Shown here piece by piece: positions 25,102 to 33,144 of a stretch of 64,000 bases of DNA (position 1 is its first letter; each line of letters begins with the position of its first letter). Made by a program: the position numbers and the translations under genes. This stretch comes from Kribbella antibiotica (GTDB lineage Bacteria > Actinomycetota > Actinomycetes > Propionibacteriales > Kribbellaceae): NCBI RefSeq assembly GCF_004349055.1, contig NZ_SMKX01000009.1:46936-110935 (forward strand). The letters are read 5' to 3'. Under the pieces are notes generated by a model. The model saw nothing but the letters and a program-made list of their open reading frames with translations, made no database searches and was not told where the DNA came from.

Positions 25102-25305
25102 TTACCAACGCGAGCGCCGCCATTGGATGATGAGCACGGCGACCCACAGCACAATGCCGAGGATGACGCCGCCGATAAGCCACGGCATGATCGGCCGCAG
25201 GAAGGTGACCGCCACGTTCAGCAGGATCGAGGTGGCGAAGAGGATGAGGCTGCCGCGCCACAGCCACTGAAGGGGGTTGGAGACGGGATCTTTCTTTTCG
25301 TTCAT
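25102..25305 (-). CDS. Small membrane protein, 67 aa
   Basis: Two transmembrane helices: 'L-I-L-F-A-T-S-I-L-L-N-V-A-V' and 'L-I-G-G-V-I-L-G-I-V-L-W-V-A-V-L-I-I', with a basic C-terminus. I chose ATG 25305 (M-N-E-K-K-D), which has AAGGA upstream; an ATG 27 nt earlier is open but less well placed. It sits between the ATPase and VWA genes on the same strand and may anchor the transfer machinery. Confidence 0.65.
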   Translation of the reverse strand: MNEKKDPVSNPLQWLWRGSLILFATSILLNVAVTFLRPIMPWLIGGVILGIVLWVAVLIIQWRRSRW

Positions 25306-25406
25306 GAGATTTAAGTCCTTGGTGTCGGGCATGGCCGAGCCATTGCCGGTTCCGGGAAGTCCTCATAGCGCCCCGCAGGAGCGCCATGAGGACGCACTGC
25401 GGATGG

Positions 25407-26102
25407 TTAGATCGGCCGAGACCCCGGCCGGTGAGCGACGAGGCTGGTGAAGATGGCGCGCGCTACCGTCCCTGGTGCATCGGTGTGGGCCGCCTTAGTG
25501 ATCTGGACGCGTTCATCCAGCAGCCCATCGAGCTGCGTGCCGCCGAGAACGATGGCGTGGACATCGCCGGGGAAATCGGCAAGGTCGTCGAGCACCTGGT
25601 CGACGTTGTCGTCGAACAACTCGAAGTCGCTGAGGACGACGAGGGTGGCTTCGTGATTCCTATAGTGCTTCGCCAGGGCGGTTGCCGCGTTGAGAGATGC
25701 GCCGAGGTAGCTGGCGCCGGCGGCATCATGTGGGACGTGCAGCCCGGAGCGAAGTCGTTGCAGCCCAGCTCTCGTCAGCGGCGTTGGCGGCACGTCGCCG
25801 CTGGTTGGGGTGTCGAAGTGCAGTACCGCGCCGAGCTCGTGCTTGCCGCCGCGTCGACCGATCGCACGAAAGGCACGCGAGGCTTCTTCGTATCGGTTGG
25901 AGACCGGGTCGGCTCCGGCCGGGCCGATGACCGAACCGGAGTCGTCGGCGATGACGATTGTGATCGTCGGCTCAGGAGACGGACGTCCGGGGTCGCCGAG
26001 CTGATAGGAGACGGACGGACTGTTGGCCCTGGTGCTGCCGGAGGTCCAGCGCAAGTCGGCCGCCAGTAGGTGAACCGGTCGGAGTTGAACGGTGCGGATC
26101 AT
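25407..26102 (-). CDS. VWA-like protein with MIDAS motif, 231 aa
   Basis: Residues 45-60 give 'I-T-I-V-I-A-D-D-S-G-S', a D-x-S-x-S metal-ion-dependent adhesion motif at the end of the first strand of a von Willebrand A fold. 'L-V-V-L-S-D-F-E-L-F-D-D' supplies the later acidic position. No signal peptide, so it should be cytosolic. It overlaps the next membrane-protein gene by 4 nt. The role is unknown; VWA proteins usually act as metal-dependent binding partners. Confidence 0.7.
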   Translation of the reverse strand: MIRTVQLRPVHLLAADLRWTSGSTRANSPSVSYQLGDPGRPSPEPTITIVIADDSGSVIGPAGADPVSNRYEEASRAFRAIGRRGGKHELGAVLHFDTPTSGDVPPTPLTRAGLQRLRSGLHVPHDAAGASYLGASLNAATALAKHYRNHEATLVVLSDFELFDDNVDQVLDDLADFPGDVHAIVLGGTQLDGLLDERVQITKAAHTDAPGTVARAIFTSLVAHRPGSRPI

Positions 26103-27172
26103 GCGGCATCACCGCGGAACCGTCGCCCGATGATCTCGGGCTGCTCAGCGGCCACACCGTGGCCAGCGACGCCGGGGTTACGGCGCAAGATCCGCTGCGA
26201 CAGCGCGTGAAGCTGCCACCAGGCCGCCCGCCCGCGGTGCGCGTGCTCAGTCTTGATCGAGGCAGCCGCGGTCAGCGCCTCGGCACGGCGCCTGATGCTG
26301 GGATCAGCAGCCAACTTGCGGTGCGCCTGGATCGCCTTCTTACATGCACCCTCGGTGCGGGCCAGGTAGTCGGCGATCTCGTCGGCGTAGCTATAGTTCG
26401 TGAGGAACGAGCCGAGCGCTGTGGCGGCGGCCAGCATGCCGAATGCGATGCCTGACGTCAGACCCTCGACGGACAGCCGCAGGCAGAAAATGCCGACGCT
26501 GATGATCGCGACGATCGTCCCGCTCAGGGCTCCGACCAGTTTCATGGTAGAAACGCCGGCCTCAGCCCCGGTGAAGAACTGTCGGTAGCGCTGCTCGGCG
26601 TCGGTCAGGCCCTCGATGTTGCGTCGCCGGATGCGAGCCAGCCGAAGATCCTTGAGGTCGCCTCCGGCCTGTCCTGCCGTGATGGCGGCGACGCCAGTAG
26701 CGACAGCCTGCCCAAGTGCGACCAGTGGGATCTCGCCCAAGGTGATCGCTGCACCAAGGATCCCGGCCGTATCACCGAGGCAGAGCGCCATGAGGCAGAT
26801 CCAGTAGCGGACCTTGGCCGGCAGATCCCGCCGGGCGAGATGGCCGAGAGTCCGTGCGGCGTGAGTCGACTGCTCTCGCGCCGCTTCGACGCTCGACGCG
26901 GCCCCCGTGATGAGCTCGGTTGCGGCGATGGCAGCCGACTCCAGGCCAGCCGCGGTGACCGTCACCTTGCGGGCTGTGGCCTCGCCGTCCGCCGTGTAGG
27001 TCTCGGTCTGGGTCTGGGCCTTGGCGTGATACTCCCGCTCGGAGTGGAAGTCGCCGATGTTGTCCGGACGCGGGATAGCTCCGGCTCGGTCGATGTACGG
27101 CAGGATGACCGCGTCGGCTTCATCGGTTACCTCGCCTAGCGGGTTGACACGGTTGCGGTTCACGGTGCTCAC
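26099..27172 (-). CDS. Multi-helix membrane protein, 357 aa
   Basis: The start is GTG 27172, whose G-T-G-A overlaps the stop of the upstream lipoprotein gene. The N-terminal 90 residues are polar and acidic. Two hydrophobic blocks follow at about 125-170 and 205-255 ('G-T-I-V-A-I-I-S-V-G-I-F-C-L-R' and 'G-I-A-F-G-M-L-A-A-A-T-A-L-G-S'), with charged segments between and a basic C-terminus. No family recognised. Coupling to two VWA genes suggests one membrane complex. Confidence 0.65.
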   Translation of the reverse strand: MSTVNRNRVNPLGEVTDEADAVILPYIDRAGAIPRPDNIGDFHSEREYHAKAQTQTETYTADGEATARKVTVTAAGLESAAIAATELITGAASSVEAAREQSTHAARTLGHLARRDLPAKVRYWICLMALCLGDTAGILGAAITLGEIPLVALGQAVATGVAAITAGQAGGDLKDLRLARIRRRNIEGLTDAEQRYRQFFTGAEAGVSTMKLVGALSGTIVAIISVGIFCLRLSVEGLTSGIAFGMLAAATALGSFLTNYSYADEIADYLARTEGACKKAIQAHRKLAADPSIRRRAEALTAAASIKTEHAHRGRAAWWQLHALSQRILRRNPGVAGHGVAAEQPEIIGRRFRGDAA

Positions 27173-27957
27173 CGGCCCGCGATGTAGTCGGTGACGATGG
27201 TGCACTGCGCAGCCTGAGATCGGCGACAGACGCCGTCCCAGAACCCGATCAAGGCATTGGTCATCCCTGAGCTGGGTGCCGACCCAGCCGCGACTTTGCC
27301 GATCCCGGCGACGGTCACGAAGGCTTCCGGCAAGCGCGGCACGTTGACGGTCATGCCGACCGCACGGGCGTCCGCGATCTCGACGGGCGTCGTGACTCGC
27401 CGTCCGACGGTCTGGAAGCCGTCGGTCAGGATGACGAGACGCAGGCGGTACGTCGAACCGAGCTGGTTGCGGTACTCGGCGGCCAGCCGGAACTGCGCGG
27501 TGATATCGCTCTGGGCTGGCGACACCTTCTTAATGGCCGGCGGGTAGGCAGCGGCGACCTTGTTGCTGATGTCGTCGACCAGATTGGAGACGCGGCGGAG
27601 CCGTGCGTTGTCGGTCGCTCCGGGGAGCGTGAGCTCCTCGTCGTACAGGGCAACCGTCGCCGCGCTGGTGGCAGAGAAGGCGGTGACGAGCAGGTGCCCA
27701 CCGCAGATCGCGGTGCTGCGGGCCTGCTCCTTGACGATGTCGAGACGGGCAGCATCGAGCTCGGGAGTACGGCCGCTGCCGCTGACGTCCAGGTCGAGCT
27801 TGGTGGCGTACTTGGTGTCGTTCGGGCAGGTTTTGAGAATCTGCCTGTCGTCGGCGAGCTGGCCGATCTCCGGCTTGGGGCCGCAGCCGACAAGCAGCAC
27901 GAGCGCCACCAGAACGGCGACGATGTGTGCCTGCGCGCTTAGCGTTGTGGACTTCAC
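27169..27957 (-). CDS. Lipoprotein with VWA domain, 262 aa
   Basis: The GTG start at 27957 has GGAAGGACCC upstream. A signal peptide ends in the lipobox L-V-G-C (Cys near 24), so the protein is anchored outside the membrane. The mature part has a MIDAS-like 'D-L-D-V-S-G-S-G' (D-x-S-x-S) and 'L-V-I-L-T-D-G-F-Q-T', both VWA hallmarks. With the downstream membrane protein and the cytosolic VWA-like protein it forms a three-gene coupled run across the membrane. The function may be surface binding during transfer, which is speculative. Confidence 0.75.
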   Translation of the reverse strand: MKSTTLSAQAHIVAVLVALVLLVGCGPKPEIGQLADDRQILKTCPNDTKYATKLDLDVSGSGRTPELDAARLDIVKEQARSTAICGGHLLVTAFSATSAATVALYDEELTLPGATDNARLRRVSNLVDDISNKVAAAYPPAIKKVSPAQSDITAQFRLAAEYRNQLGSTYRLRLVILTDGFQTVGRRVTTPVEIADARAVGMTVNVPRLPEAFVTVAGIGKVAAGSAPSSGMTNALIGFWDGVCRRSQAAQCTIVTDYIAGR

Positions 27958-28111
27958 GGACGGGTCCTTCCGGCTTGGTTGGAGCCCGAGCCCGTGCAGC
28001 GAGTCATTCAAGTGAGTGACCCTGTGCTTTTTCTTCCGGGCTGGGCGTGTCACCACAGGGCAACACCCGGATCCGGACACCAAAGCGGCATGTCTGCGGC
28101 AAAATCGGGGG

Positions 28112-29311
28112 ATGGGCGGCAAAACCGAGGCACCACCGCACGGAGCGGTCGTTGAGGATCTGAAAGCTCTTCGAGAAGCAGGGCTTGCGAGGCTGCGCCA
28201 TCAGCAGCTGGACGCGCTTGAGGATGTTGCAACGGTCGCGATGGCAGAGCGGGGGTTGACGGCCGGACCTGCTATCGAGCAGGCGCTCCGTGAGTCGATC
28301 GCTGCGCTTGACTCCGGGGAGTATGGCGACGCGGCGTTGGCGCTCTTTGGTCTTGCACCCGGGCTGCGAGCGCGCTCATCGCGGGAGCGACGGGAGTACG
28401 CGGCCGCCGCGATTGACCGCTCAGCCGACACCTTTGCGCGGCGCTACGAGACGGATCTCCTTGCAAGCGTCGCTGACCAACTGCTCATCATGTATGCCGA
28501 TCAGCGACTGCGAGAGGCACGGACGAAGCTTGAACGCCGTCACCCTGCTGAGTCGCGATTGGCCGTGCAGTGGGTCGAACGATTTGAGGCCTACCACCGG
28601 ATGTGGACACCGGCCTGGGCACTGGGAGCTGATCTCACGGCCTACCGCCTCACGATGATCGAGCCCGGCCGGCCGTATGACTGGGTGCCTGGTACGCACG
28701 GACCCGACGATCCGGGGCATACGCAGGAGAGGCAAGCCGAGGGGTACGCGCAGGATGCGCTCTATCGGTGGGCGTGGTTCCAGTGGCATCTTCGACAGTT
28801 CACCTTGCGGCACGGTGGGATGTGGCTACTGTCAAGCAGCGCAGCGGAGACAGCTGCGGCGGACGCTGTGTACGCGATCGATTGGCACGTTACGGCCTTC
28901 AATGAAACCGATCAGTCTTGGCTTCGCAACGCAGTCGCCCAGTCGCGCGACCAGGAGAGCAGTCACTTCCATAACCTGCTGAGCAGCACCAGTGCCGGCA
29001 CTGCCCGCCTCAAAGAGTGGCTCGGCTGGTGTCAGGAGTGCCAGTGTGTGTGGGACAACAACGACGTTGACACCGAAGATGCTCACTTCCCTACGGCGGC
29101 CACACACACCGGGGTACTCGAATCATGTCAGCTACATGCGGTCGTCGCAGCGTGCTCCTTGTACTGCGACCTCATTGAAGCCGAGTGGGACAAGATCGCG
29201 GATTGGTACCACCTGAGCGAAGCACGCGAGCGTGGCAGGAGCTCGGCCGATCACTACAAGAGCTGGCGTTCGGGTCTGCCTGGATCCATGGGTGGATCAG
29301 ATGGCGCCTAG
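28112..29311 (+). CDS. Hypothetical protein, 399 aa
   Basis: ATG at 28112 after A-rich/GGGGG sequence. The frame is open from 28016 but that part reads like non-coding. The product is helical and rich in Arg, Trp and His. A 'W-C-Q-E-C-Q-C-V-W-D' cluster at about residue 315 could bind metal. No recognised domain. It overlaps the following regulator gene by 11 nt, so the two are coexpressed; the regulator may control this protein. Confidence 0.65.
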   Translation: MGGKTEAPPHGAVVEDLKALREAGLARLRHQQLDALEDVATVAMAERGLTAGPAIEQALRESIAALDSGEYGDAALALFGLAPGLRARSSRERREYAAAAIDRSADTFARRYETDLLASVADQLLIMYADQRLREARTKLERRHPAESRLAVQWVERFEAYHRMWTPAWALGADLTAYRLTMIEPGRPYDWVPGTHGPDDPGHTQERQAEGYAQDALYRWAWFQWHLRQFTLRHGGMWLLSSSAAETAAADAVYAIDWHVTAFNETDQSWLRNAVAQSRDQESSHFHNLLSSTSAGTARLKEWLGWCQECQCVWDNNDVDTEDAHFPTAATHTGVLESCQLHAVVAACSLYCDLIEAEWDKIADWYHLSEARERGRSSADHYKSWRSGLPGSMGGSDGA

Positions 29312-30089
29312 GCCACCCGCAGCTGCGGATGACGCCAGTGCGAAGCATTTCTTGGACGCGGCGGCCCAGCTCATCGATGCCATGTTCACGACATCGCCGA
29401 CGGATCGCCCACGCCGGCTAAGCGCGATCGACTTCCCGGCAACTCTTGAATGGTTGCGGAAGGAGGACATCATCAAGCTCGCGCAGGACGGCGGCTATCC
29501 CGGAGCCAGCCGCAAGGCCTTCGACAACCGATGGGCGACCAAGGAAGACTTCGTCAACGACGCGATCATCCACACGATGCTGTACCGAGACGCTCCCAAC
29601 GCGGACCCGGCGCTGCAACGTGCCCAGCTAGCCGGCGTCGAGACTGCGGAAAACGTCGGCGAGGCAATCTCGCTGTTTTGTGATGCGATGCTCGAAAGTC
29701 TCATGTCGTACCCACGGTCGTTTTTGCTGCTCCACATCGGGCCGCTTCTCGAACAGCACCCGAAGCTGAAGGTGGCGATCGTGCAAGACATGAACCGATC
29801 GTTCGCGCCATGGCATGAGGGCTACGCGCGGCTCTTCGCCGCCTTCAAGGTAGAACTGCGACCGGGTTGGTCGATCGAGCGCTACGGACTCACACTCCAG
29901 TCGATGCTTGACGGATTTCTCCTCAGATCCCGTGTTCAGGGTCAGCAGATGGATGAGTGCCGGTCGGAGGACGCGTCGCTCTTCGCGGATGCAGTGGTTG
30001 CGTTCACTCTCGGTGTGATCGACGTCGATCAGGGCGGGCAGAGCTCACGAGATGCCCTGAGCTTCCGTCTGGCCCCGACGCAAAATTAG
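29301..30089 (+). CDS. TetR-like transcriptional regulator, 262 aa
   Basis: The N-terminal segment 'I-I-K-L-A-Q-D-G-G-Y', 'S-R-K-A-F-D-N-R-W-A-T-K-E-D-F-V-N-D-A' has the spacing of a TetR helix-turn-helix, where 'F-x-x-x-W-x-T-K-E-D-F' replaces the usual F-Y-x-H-F-x-x-K-E-x-L. The rest is all-helical, as in TetR ligand domains. The N-terminal 40 residues are an extension. ATG at 29301 lies within the end of the upstream gene. Ligand and targets unknown. Confidence 0.6.
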   Translation: MAPRPPAAADDASAKHFLDAAAQLIDAMFTTSPTDRPRRLSAIDFPATLEWLRKEDIIKLAQDGGYPGASRKAFDNRWATKEDFVNDAIIHTMLYRDAPNADPALQRAQLAGVETAENVGEAISLFCDAMLESLMSYPRSFLLLHIGPLLEQHPKLKVAIVQDMNRSFAPWHEGYARLFAAFKVELRPGWSIERYGLTLQSMLDGFLLRSRVQGQQMDECRSEDASLFADAVVAFTLGVIDVDQGGQSSRDALSFRLAPTQN

Positions 30090-30351
30090 CCGGTGAGACG
30101 GCTAGAGCGCAGATGCGCGGTCTGCGTGCTCTTCGTAGGGGGACTCATGTTGCGCTCTAAGGATGTTGACTCAGCGTGACAGTCGCTCGATGCTTACATC
30201 AAAGCGAAGGTCGTCCGGGGGGACGCCAATTCTTGGTGTATCGGAGGGCCGACGTGCCCTTGCCGGTGAGTACTACGCGTCCAGTGCCGGCTAACAGGTA
30301 GCGGTCAATGTGGGAGGAGTGGCGAGATGCGCAAAGCCATGAGGGGGCTCG

Positions 30352-30513
30352 ATGGCTAAAGGGCTGACGTGTCGAGTCTGCGGCTACTTCATGTATGCCG
30401 AACGTGAGGACGACCAGCCAGAAGGCCGGTGGGTCTACTACGTCTGCCAAAACAGGCAGAAGCAGTGCCGCAACCGGCAGAAGGTGTTTGAAGAGTACGC
30501 CGATCGACGCTGA
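30352..30513 (+). CDS. Tiny zinc-finger protein, 53 aa
   Basis: ATG at 30352 preceded by GAGGGGG. It begins M-A-K-G-L-T-C-R-V-C-G-Y and has 'Y-V-C-Q' and 'K-Q-C-R-N', giving Cys7-x2-Cys10 and two later cysteines, a likely zinc-binding set, plus many Arg/Lys/Gln. No named family. The 262 bases before it (30,090-30,351) hold no gene I can support. Confidence 0.6.
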   Translation: MAKGLTCRVCGYFMYAEREDDQPEGRWVYYVCQNRQKQCRNRQKVFEEYADRR

Positions 30514-30549
30514 TACAAGGTTGTAACCACGTGCGCACCTAGCGCAAGG

Positions 30550-30897
30550 CTACTGAAGCATGCTGTTGTTGGTTGGAATCGGTGAAGGACCATCGCCCTT
30601 TACATAGACAGCATTTCCGCCGTCACGTGCCGTGATTACTGCTTCGTTTTGAAGACCCCGAATCAGGTTCTCGCGATTCTGATAGATGAGGTCACCAAGT
30701 AGCAACGCTTCCCGGGGGGATAGGCTGAAGTCGACGCCTTTTCCATGTTCAGTGTCTTCTCCGGCCAGTGTAAAGCCGTGTTCCATCCCCGTGACGGCGA
30801 TTGCTTCGAATCGGCCGACGCTGTACATGCCCTCAGCTAATACTTCGGCTGCGCCATAATCTTCTACCGGTTGTTCTTGAGGTAGTGCTTCACTCAT
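30550..30897 (-). CDS. Hypothetical protein, 115 aa
   Basis: Starts at ATG 30897, divergent from the ubiquitin-like operon across a 91-bp A+T-rich gap. An acidic protein with 'G-V-D-F-S-L-S-P-R-E-A-L-L-L-G-D-L-I' in the middle and a Pro/Asn-rich C-terminus. No recognised domain. The shared intergenic region raises the possibility of coregulation with the Ubl/E2/E1 genes, but nothing in the protein proves a link. Confidence 0.6.
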   Translation of the reverse strand: MSEALPQEQPVEDYGAAEVLAEGMYSVGRFEAIAVTGMEHGFTLAGEDTEHGKGVDFSLSPREALLLGDLIYQNRENLIRGLQNEAVITARDGGNAVYVKGDGPSPIPTNNSMLQ

Positions 30898-30988
30898 GTC
30901 AAATTTCTTTGCTCCTTATGTTATGTAAATATTTAACCATTTCCTTTTGGGGTTAGCAAGTGAGTACCGATGAAGAAGGGCGCGTTTG

Positions 30989-31213
30989 ATGGGCGACTAC
31001 ATGGTCAATGGCCAAGTAATTCAGATGAACGAGGATAAGCCGACAGCGACTCACTTGAAGAAGCAGGTGAACGCCAAGGCCAGCGACTGGGTCATGGCGA
31101 ACAAGCCGAACGGCGAAGTCGTGCGACTGGCTGACCATGAGCTGCTCCCGAAGGATGCCGACAGCTTCTCGGTTACGGTCCCCTTCATCTACGGCGCGAG
31201 TAGGGCGCGGTAA
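30989..31213 (+). CDS. Ubiquitin-like protein (multiubiquitin-domain type), 74 aa
   Basis: A single beta-grasp-type domain resembling the prokaryotic multiubiquitin family: 'Y-M-V-N-G-Q-V-I-Q-M-N-E-D-K-P-T-A' (first hairpin), then 'G-E-V-V-R-L-A-D-H-E-L-L' and 'D-S-F-S-V-T-V-P'. The C-terminus is 'F-I-Y-G-A-S-R-A-R', so a protease would have to remove five residues to expose Gly69 for conjugation; the JAB domain encoded two genes on could do this. It directly abuts the E2 gene. ATG at 30989, with an in-frame TTG one codon earlier. Confidence 0.75.
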   Translation: MGDYMVNGQVIQMNEDKPTATHLKKQVNAKASDWVMANKPNGEVVRLADHELLPKDADSFSVTVPFIYGASRAR

Positions 31214-31666
31214 ATGATCGGAATCGCTACGAAGCAGCGCATCAGTCGATTGCACGCTGAAGCTGCGATGATCGCGCAGAGATATGGGCCCGTAAGGTTT
31301 GACAGAGAAGAAGGGTCTTGGCTCTACATCGAGAAGTTCCAGCTTCCTCAAGGGTGGAACAAGCGCACCGTAGACATTCTGATAGATATTCCGCATGGTA
31401 CGCCCGGATATCCGTCTGTGGCACCTCAATGGTTCTGGGTAGACCACGACTTGAGGACAGACGACGGCAGATCGATCGGGCACTTCTTTCCAGCTGGATC
31501 GGCAGGTTCGGGCGAGTATGCGGAGAAGGGGTGGGGGCACTTCTGTATTCACGTCCAAGAATGGCAGCCTGCGGGTCCCTTTTCGTTGGACGATGGTCAC
31601 ACTCTCTTGACCTACGCCACTTTGGTTCAGGCCGTGTTCCGCGATCGAAATACTCTGAGGCAGTGA
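31214..31666 (+). CDS. E2-like ubiquitin-conjugating enzyme (prokaryotic family E), 150 aa
   Basis: Predicted to accept the activated Ubl as a thioester and pass it to a target. The C-terminal block 'W-G-H-F-C-I-H-V-Q-E-W' places the catalytic Cys at 111 with the following 'T-L-L-T-Y-A-T-L-V-Q-A-V', as in prokaryotic E2 family E. Earlier, 'V-D-I-L-I-D-I-P-H-G-T-P-G-Y-P' is the E2 beta-sheet and P-G-x-P turn. It starts at the base after the Ubl stop and overlaps the E1 gene as GTGA. No E3 gene is visible. Confidence 0.75.
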   Translation: MIGIATKQRISRLHAEAAMIAQRYGPVRFDREEGSWLYIEKFQLPQGWNKRTVDILIDIPHGTPGYPSVAPQWFWVDHDLRTDDGRSIGHFFPAGSAGSGEYAEKGWGHFCIHVQEWQPAGPFSLDDGHTLLTYATLVQAVFRDRNTLRQ

Positions 31667-33144
31667 TTATGGACCTCGTCTTGAGTACAGGGTTATGGAG
31701 TGAACTCCAACGGCATCTCTTCGGAGAGAAGCGTCTCGCGTTTGCAGGTCAGGACGAGCAGATGGCCTTTATCTTGGCGTCCTATAGCGTCGCCGGCGAA
31801 ACTCGAAAGCTCCTTGCTCACGAGCTAATCACCGCGGGGCCCCGGGATCTCAGCTCCCAGTCACCAGGAGGAATTGGGCCGACCGGGGAGTTCGTCGCGC
31901 AAATGCTCACCCGATGTCGGCGCGACGGGTGGAGTCTGATCGAAGTGCATTCGCACCCGTTCGACAGCAGCAGCAGGACGACTTTCAGCGGGATCGACTG
32001 GGCTAACGACCGAATCAAAATGCCTCAGTTGGCCGCGATGCTCCCTGACCCCTTCTATCACGCGACGATGGTCGTCGGACGAAACAGTCTTGACGCGCAC
32101 TACTACGACCAGGGATCAGGCACCATCCTCCCTGTCGGTCGGGTCACTCTTGTGGGGGGAGATGAGGGTCCAGGTGCGCCGCTTCGTCACCTTGCAGTGT
32201 CCAGCAGTCCGCAAGAGCCGGTGGCGATAACGGACGGCCGTCGGAGCCGCCAACTGCCGCTCGTCGGTCAGGAGGCGCAGGATGCCTTCCCAAAAGCGAC
32301 AGTTGCCGTCGTCGGCCTCGGTGGCCTCGGATCATTCGCCGCCTTGCAGCTCGCGTATCTGGGAGTCGGCCATCTCGTGCTGATCGACGCCGATGAGGTC
32401 GACGAGAGCAACCTGAACAGGTTGCTAGGGGCAGGACCTGCGGATGTTGGCCGGCCGAAGGTGGAGGTTCTAGCCGAACAGGTGAATCGGGTTGCTCCGG
32501 ACATCAAAGTGACCGCAATCCCCGAGGATGTGCTGACTGCCAGAGCGCTCGAGCACGCGAAAGTTGCAGATCTGGTTCTTGGGTGTGTGGATAACCATGG
32601 CGCCCGGTTGACACTGAACCACTTGGCGATCAGGTACCTGATCCCGCTCCTCGACGCTGGCACAGGAGCTCGGCTTGCCAGCGACGGTCGACCGACTCAA
32701 CTGGGAGGCCAAGTCCAGTTGGTTGCGCCTGGCCGCGGATGCTTGGAGTGCAGAGGCTTCATCGATCCGACGCGTGCGGCGTTCGACCTAGCAACTCCCG
32801 AAGTCCAGCAGTACGAGCGGGACCATGGGTATGGCACCAAAGAGATTGCCCCAGCCGTCATCTTTCTCAATGGTGTCGTGGCCTCGATTCAGGTAGCCGA
32901 GGTCGCCCGTCTACTGGGGAGTCAAGGGTCACAGGCGAGCCTGATTGTCTACGACGCAATCGCACAAAGGACCTTTCCAGTCACGACAAGGCCCGAACCT
33001 AGCTGCCCCACGTGCGGAGAGGATGGAGTGATCGGGGTTGGAGATTTGTCGCCGCTCCACCGAGCGGAGGCGCAGACTGATGAATCCTTGCCAACTCGTT
33101 CTCAGGTAGTCGGAGCAGGCAGTGCCGGAACCGATTCCAACTAA
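31663..33144 (+). CDS. Fused JAB (JAMM) deubiquitinase-like and ThiF/E1-like enzyme, 493 aa
   Basis: Residues 1-160 form a JAB/MPN+ metalloprotease with H96-S-H98-P and a downstream S109-G-I-D112, the zinc ligands of JAMM enzymes. Residues 210-460 are an E1/ThiF adenylation domain: G-L-G-G-L-G at 218-223, 'L-I-D-A-D-E-V-D-E-S-N-L-N-R' at 240-253, and C-x-x-C pairs (C360/C363 and near the C-terminus) for zinc. The fusion would both trim the Ubl C-terminus and activate it. The GTG start overlaps the E2 stop; ATG 31669 is an alternative. Confidence 0.85.
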   Translation: MIMDLVLSTGLWSELQRHLFGEKRLAFAGQDEQMAFILASYSVAGETRKLLAHELITAGPRDLSSQSPGGIGPTGEFVAQMLTRCRRDGWSLIEVHSHPFDSSSRTTFSGIDWANDRIKMPQLAAMLPDPFYHATMVVGRNSLDAHYYDQGSGTILPVGRVTLVGGDEGPGAPLRHLAVSSSPQEPVAITDGRRSRQLPLVGQEAQDAFPKATVAVVGLGGLGSFAALQLAYLGVGHLVLIDADEVDESNLNRLLGAGPADVGRPKVEVLAEQVNRVAPDIKVTAIPEDVLTARALEHAKVADLVLGCVDNHGARLTLNHLAIRYLIPLLDAGTGARLASDGRPTQLGGQVQLVAPGRGCLECRGFIDPTRAAFDLATPEVQQYERDHGYGTKEIAPAVIFLNGVVASIQVAEVARLLGSQGSQASLIVYDAIAQRTFPVTTRPEPSCPTCGEDGVIGVGDLSPLHRAEAQTDESLPTRSQVVGAGSAGTDSN

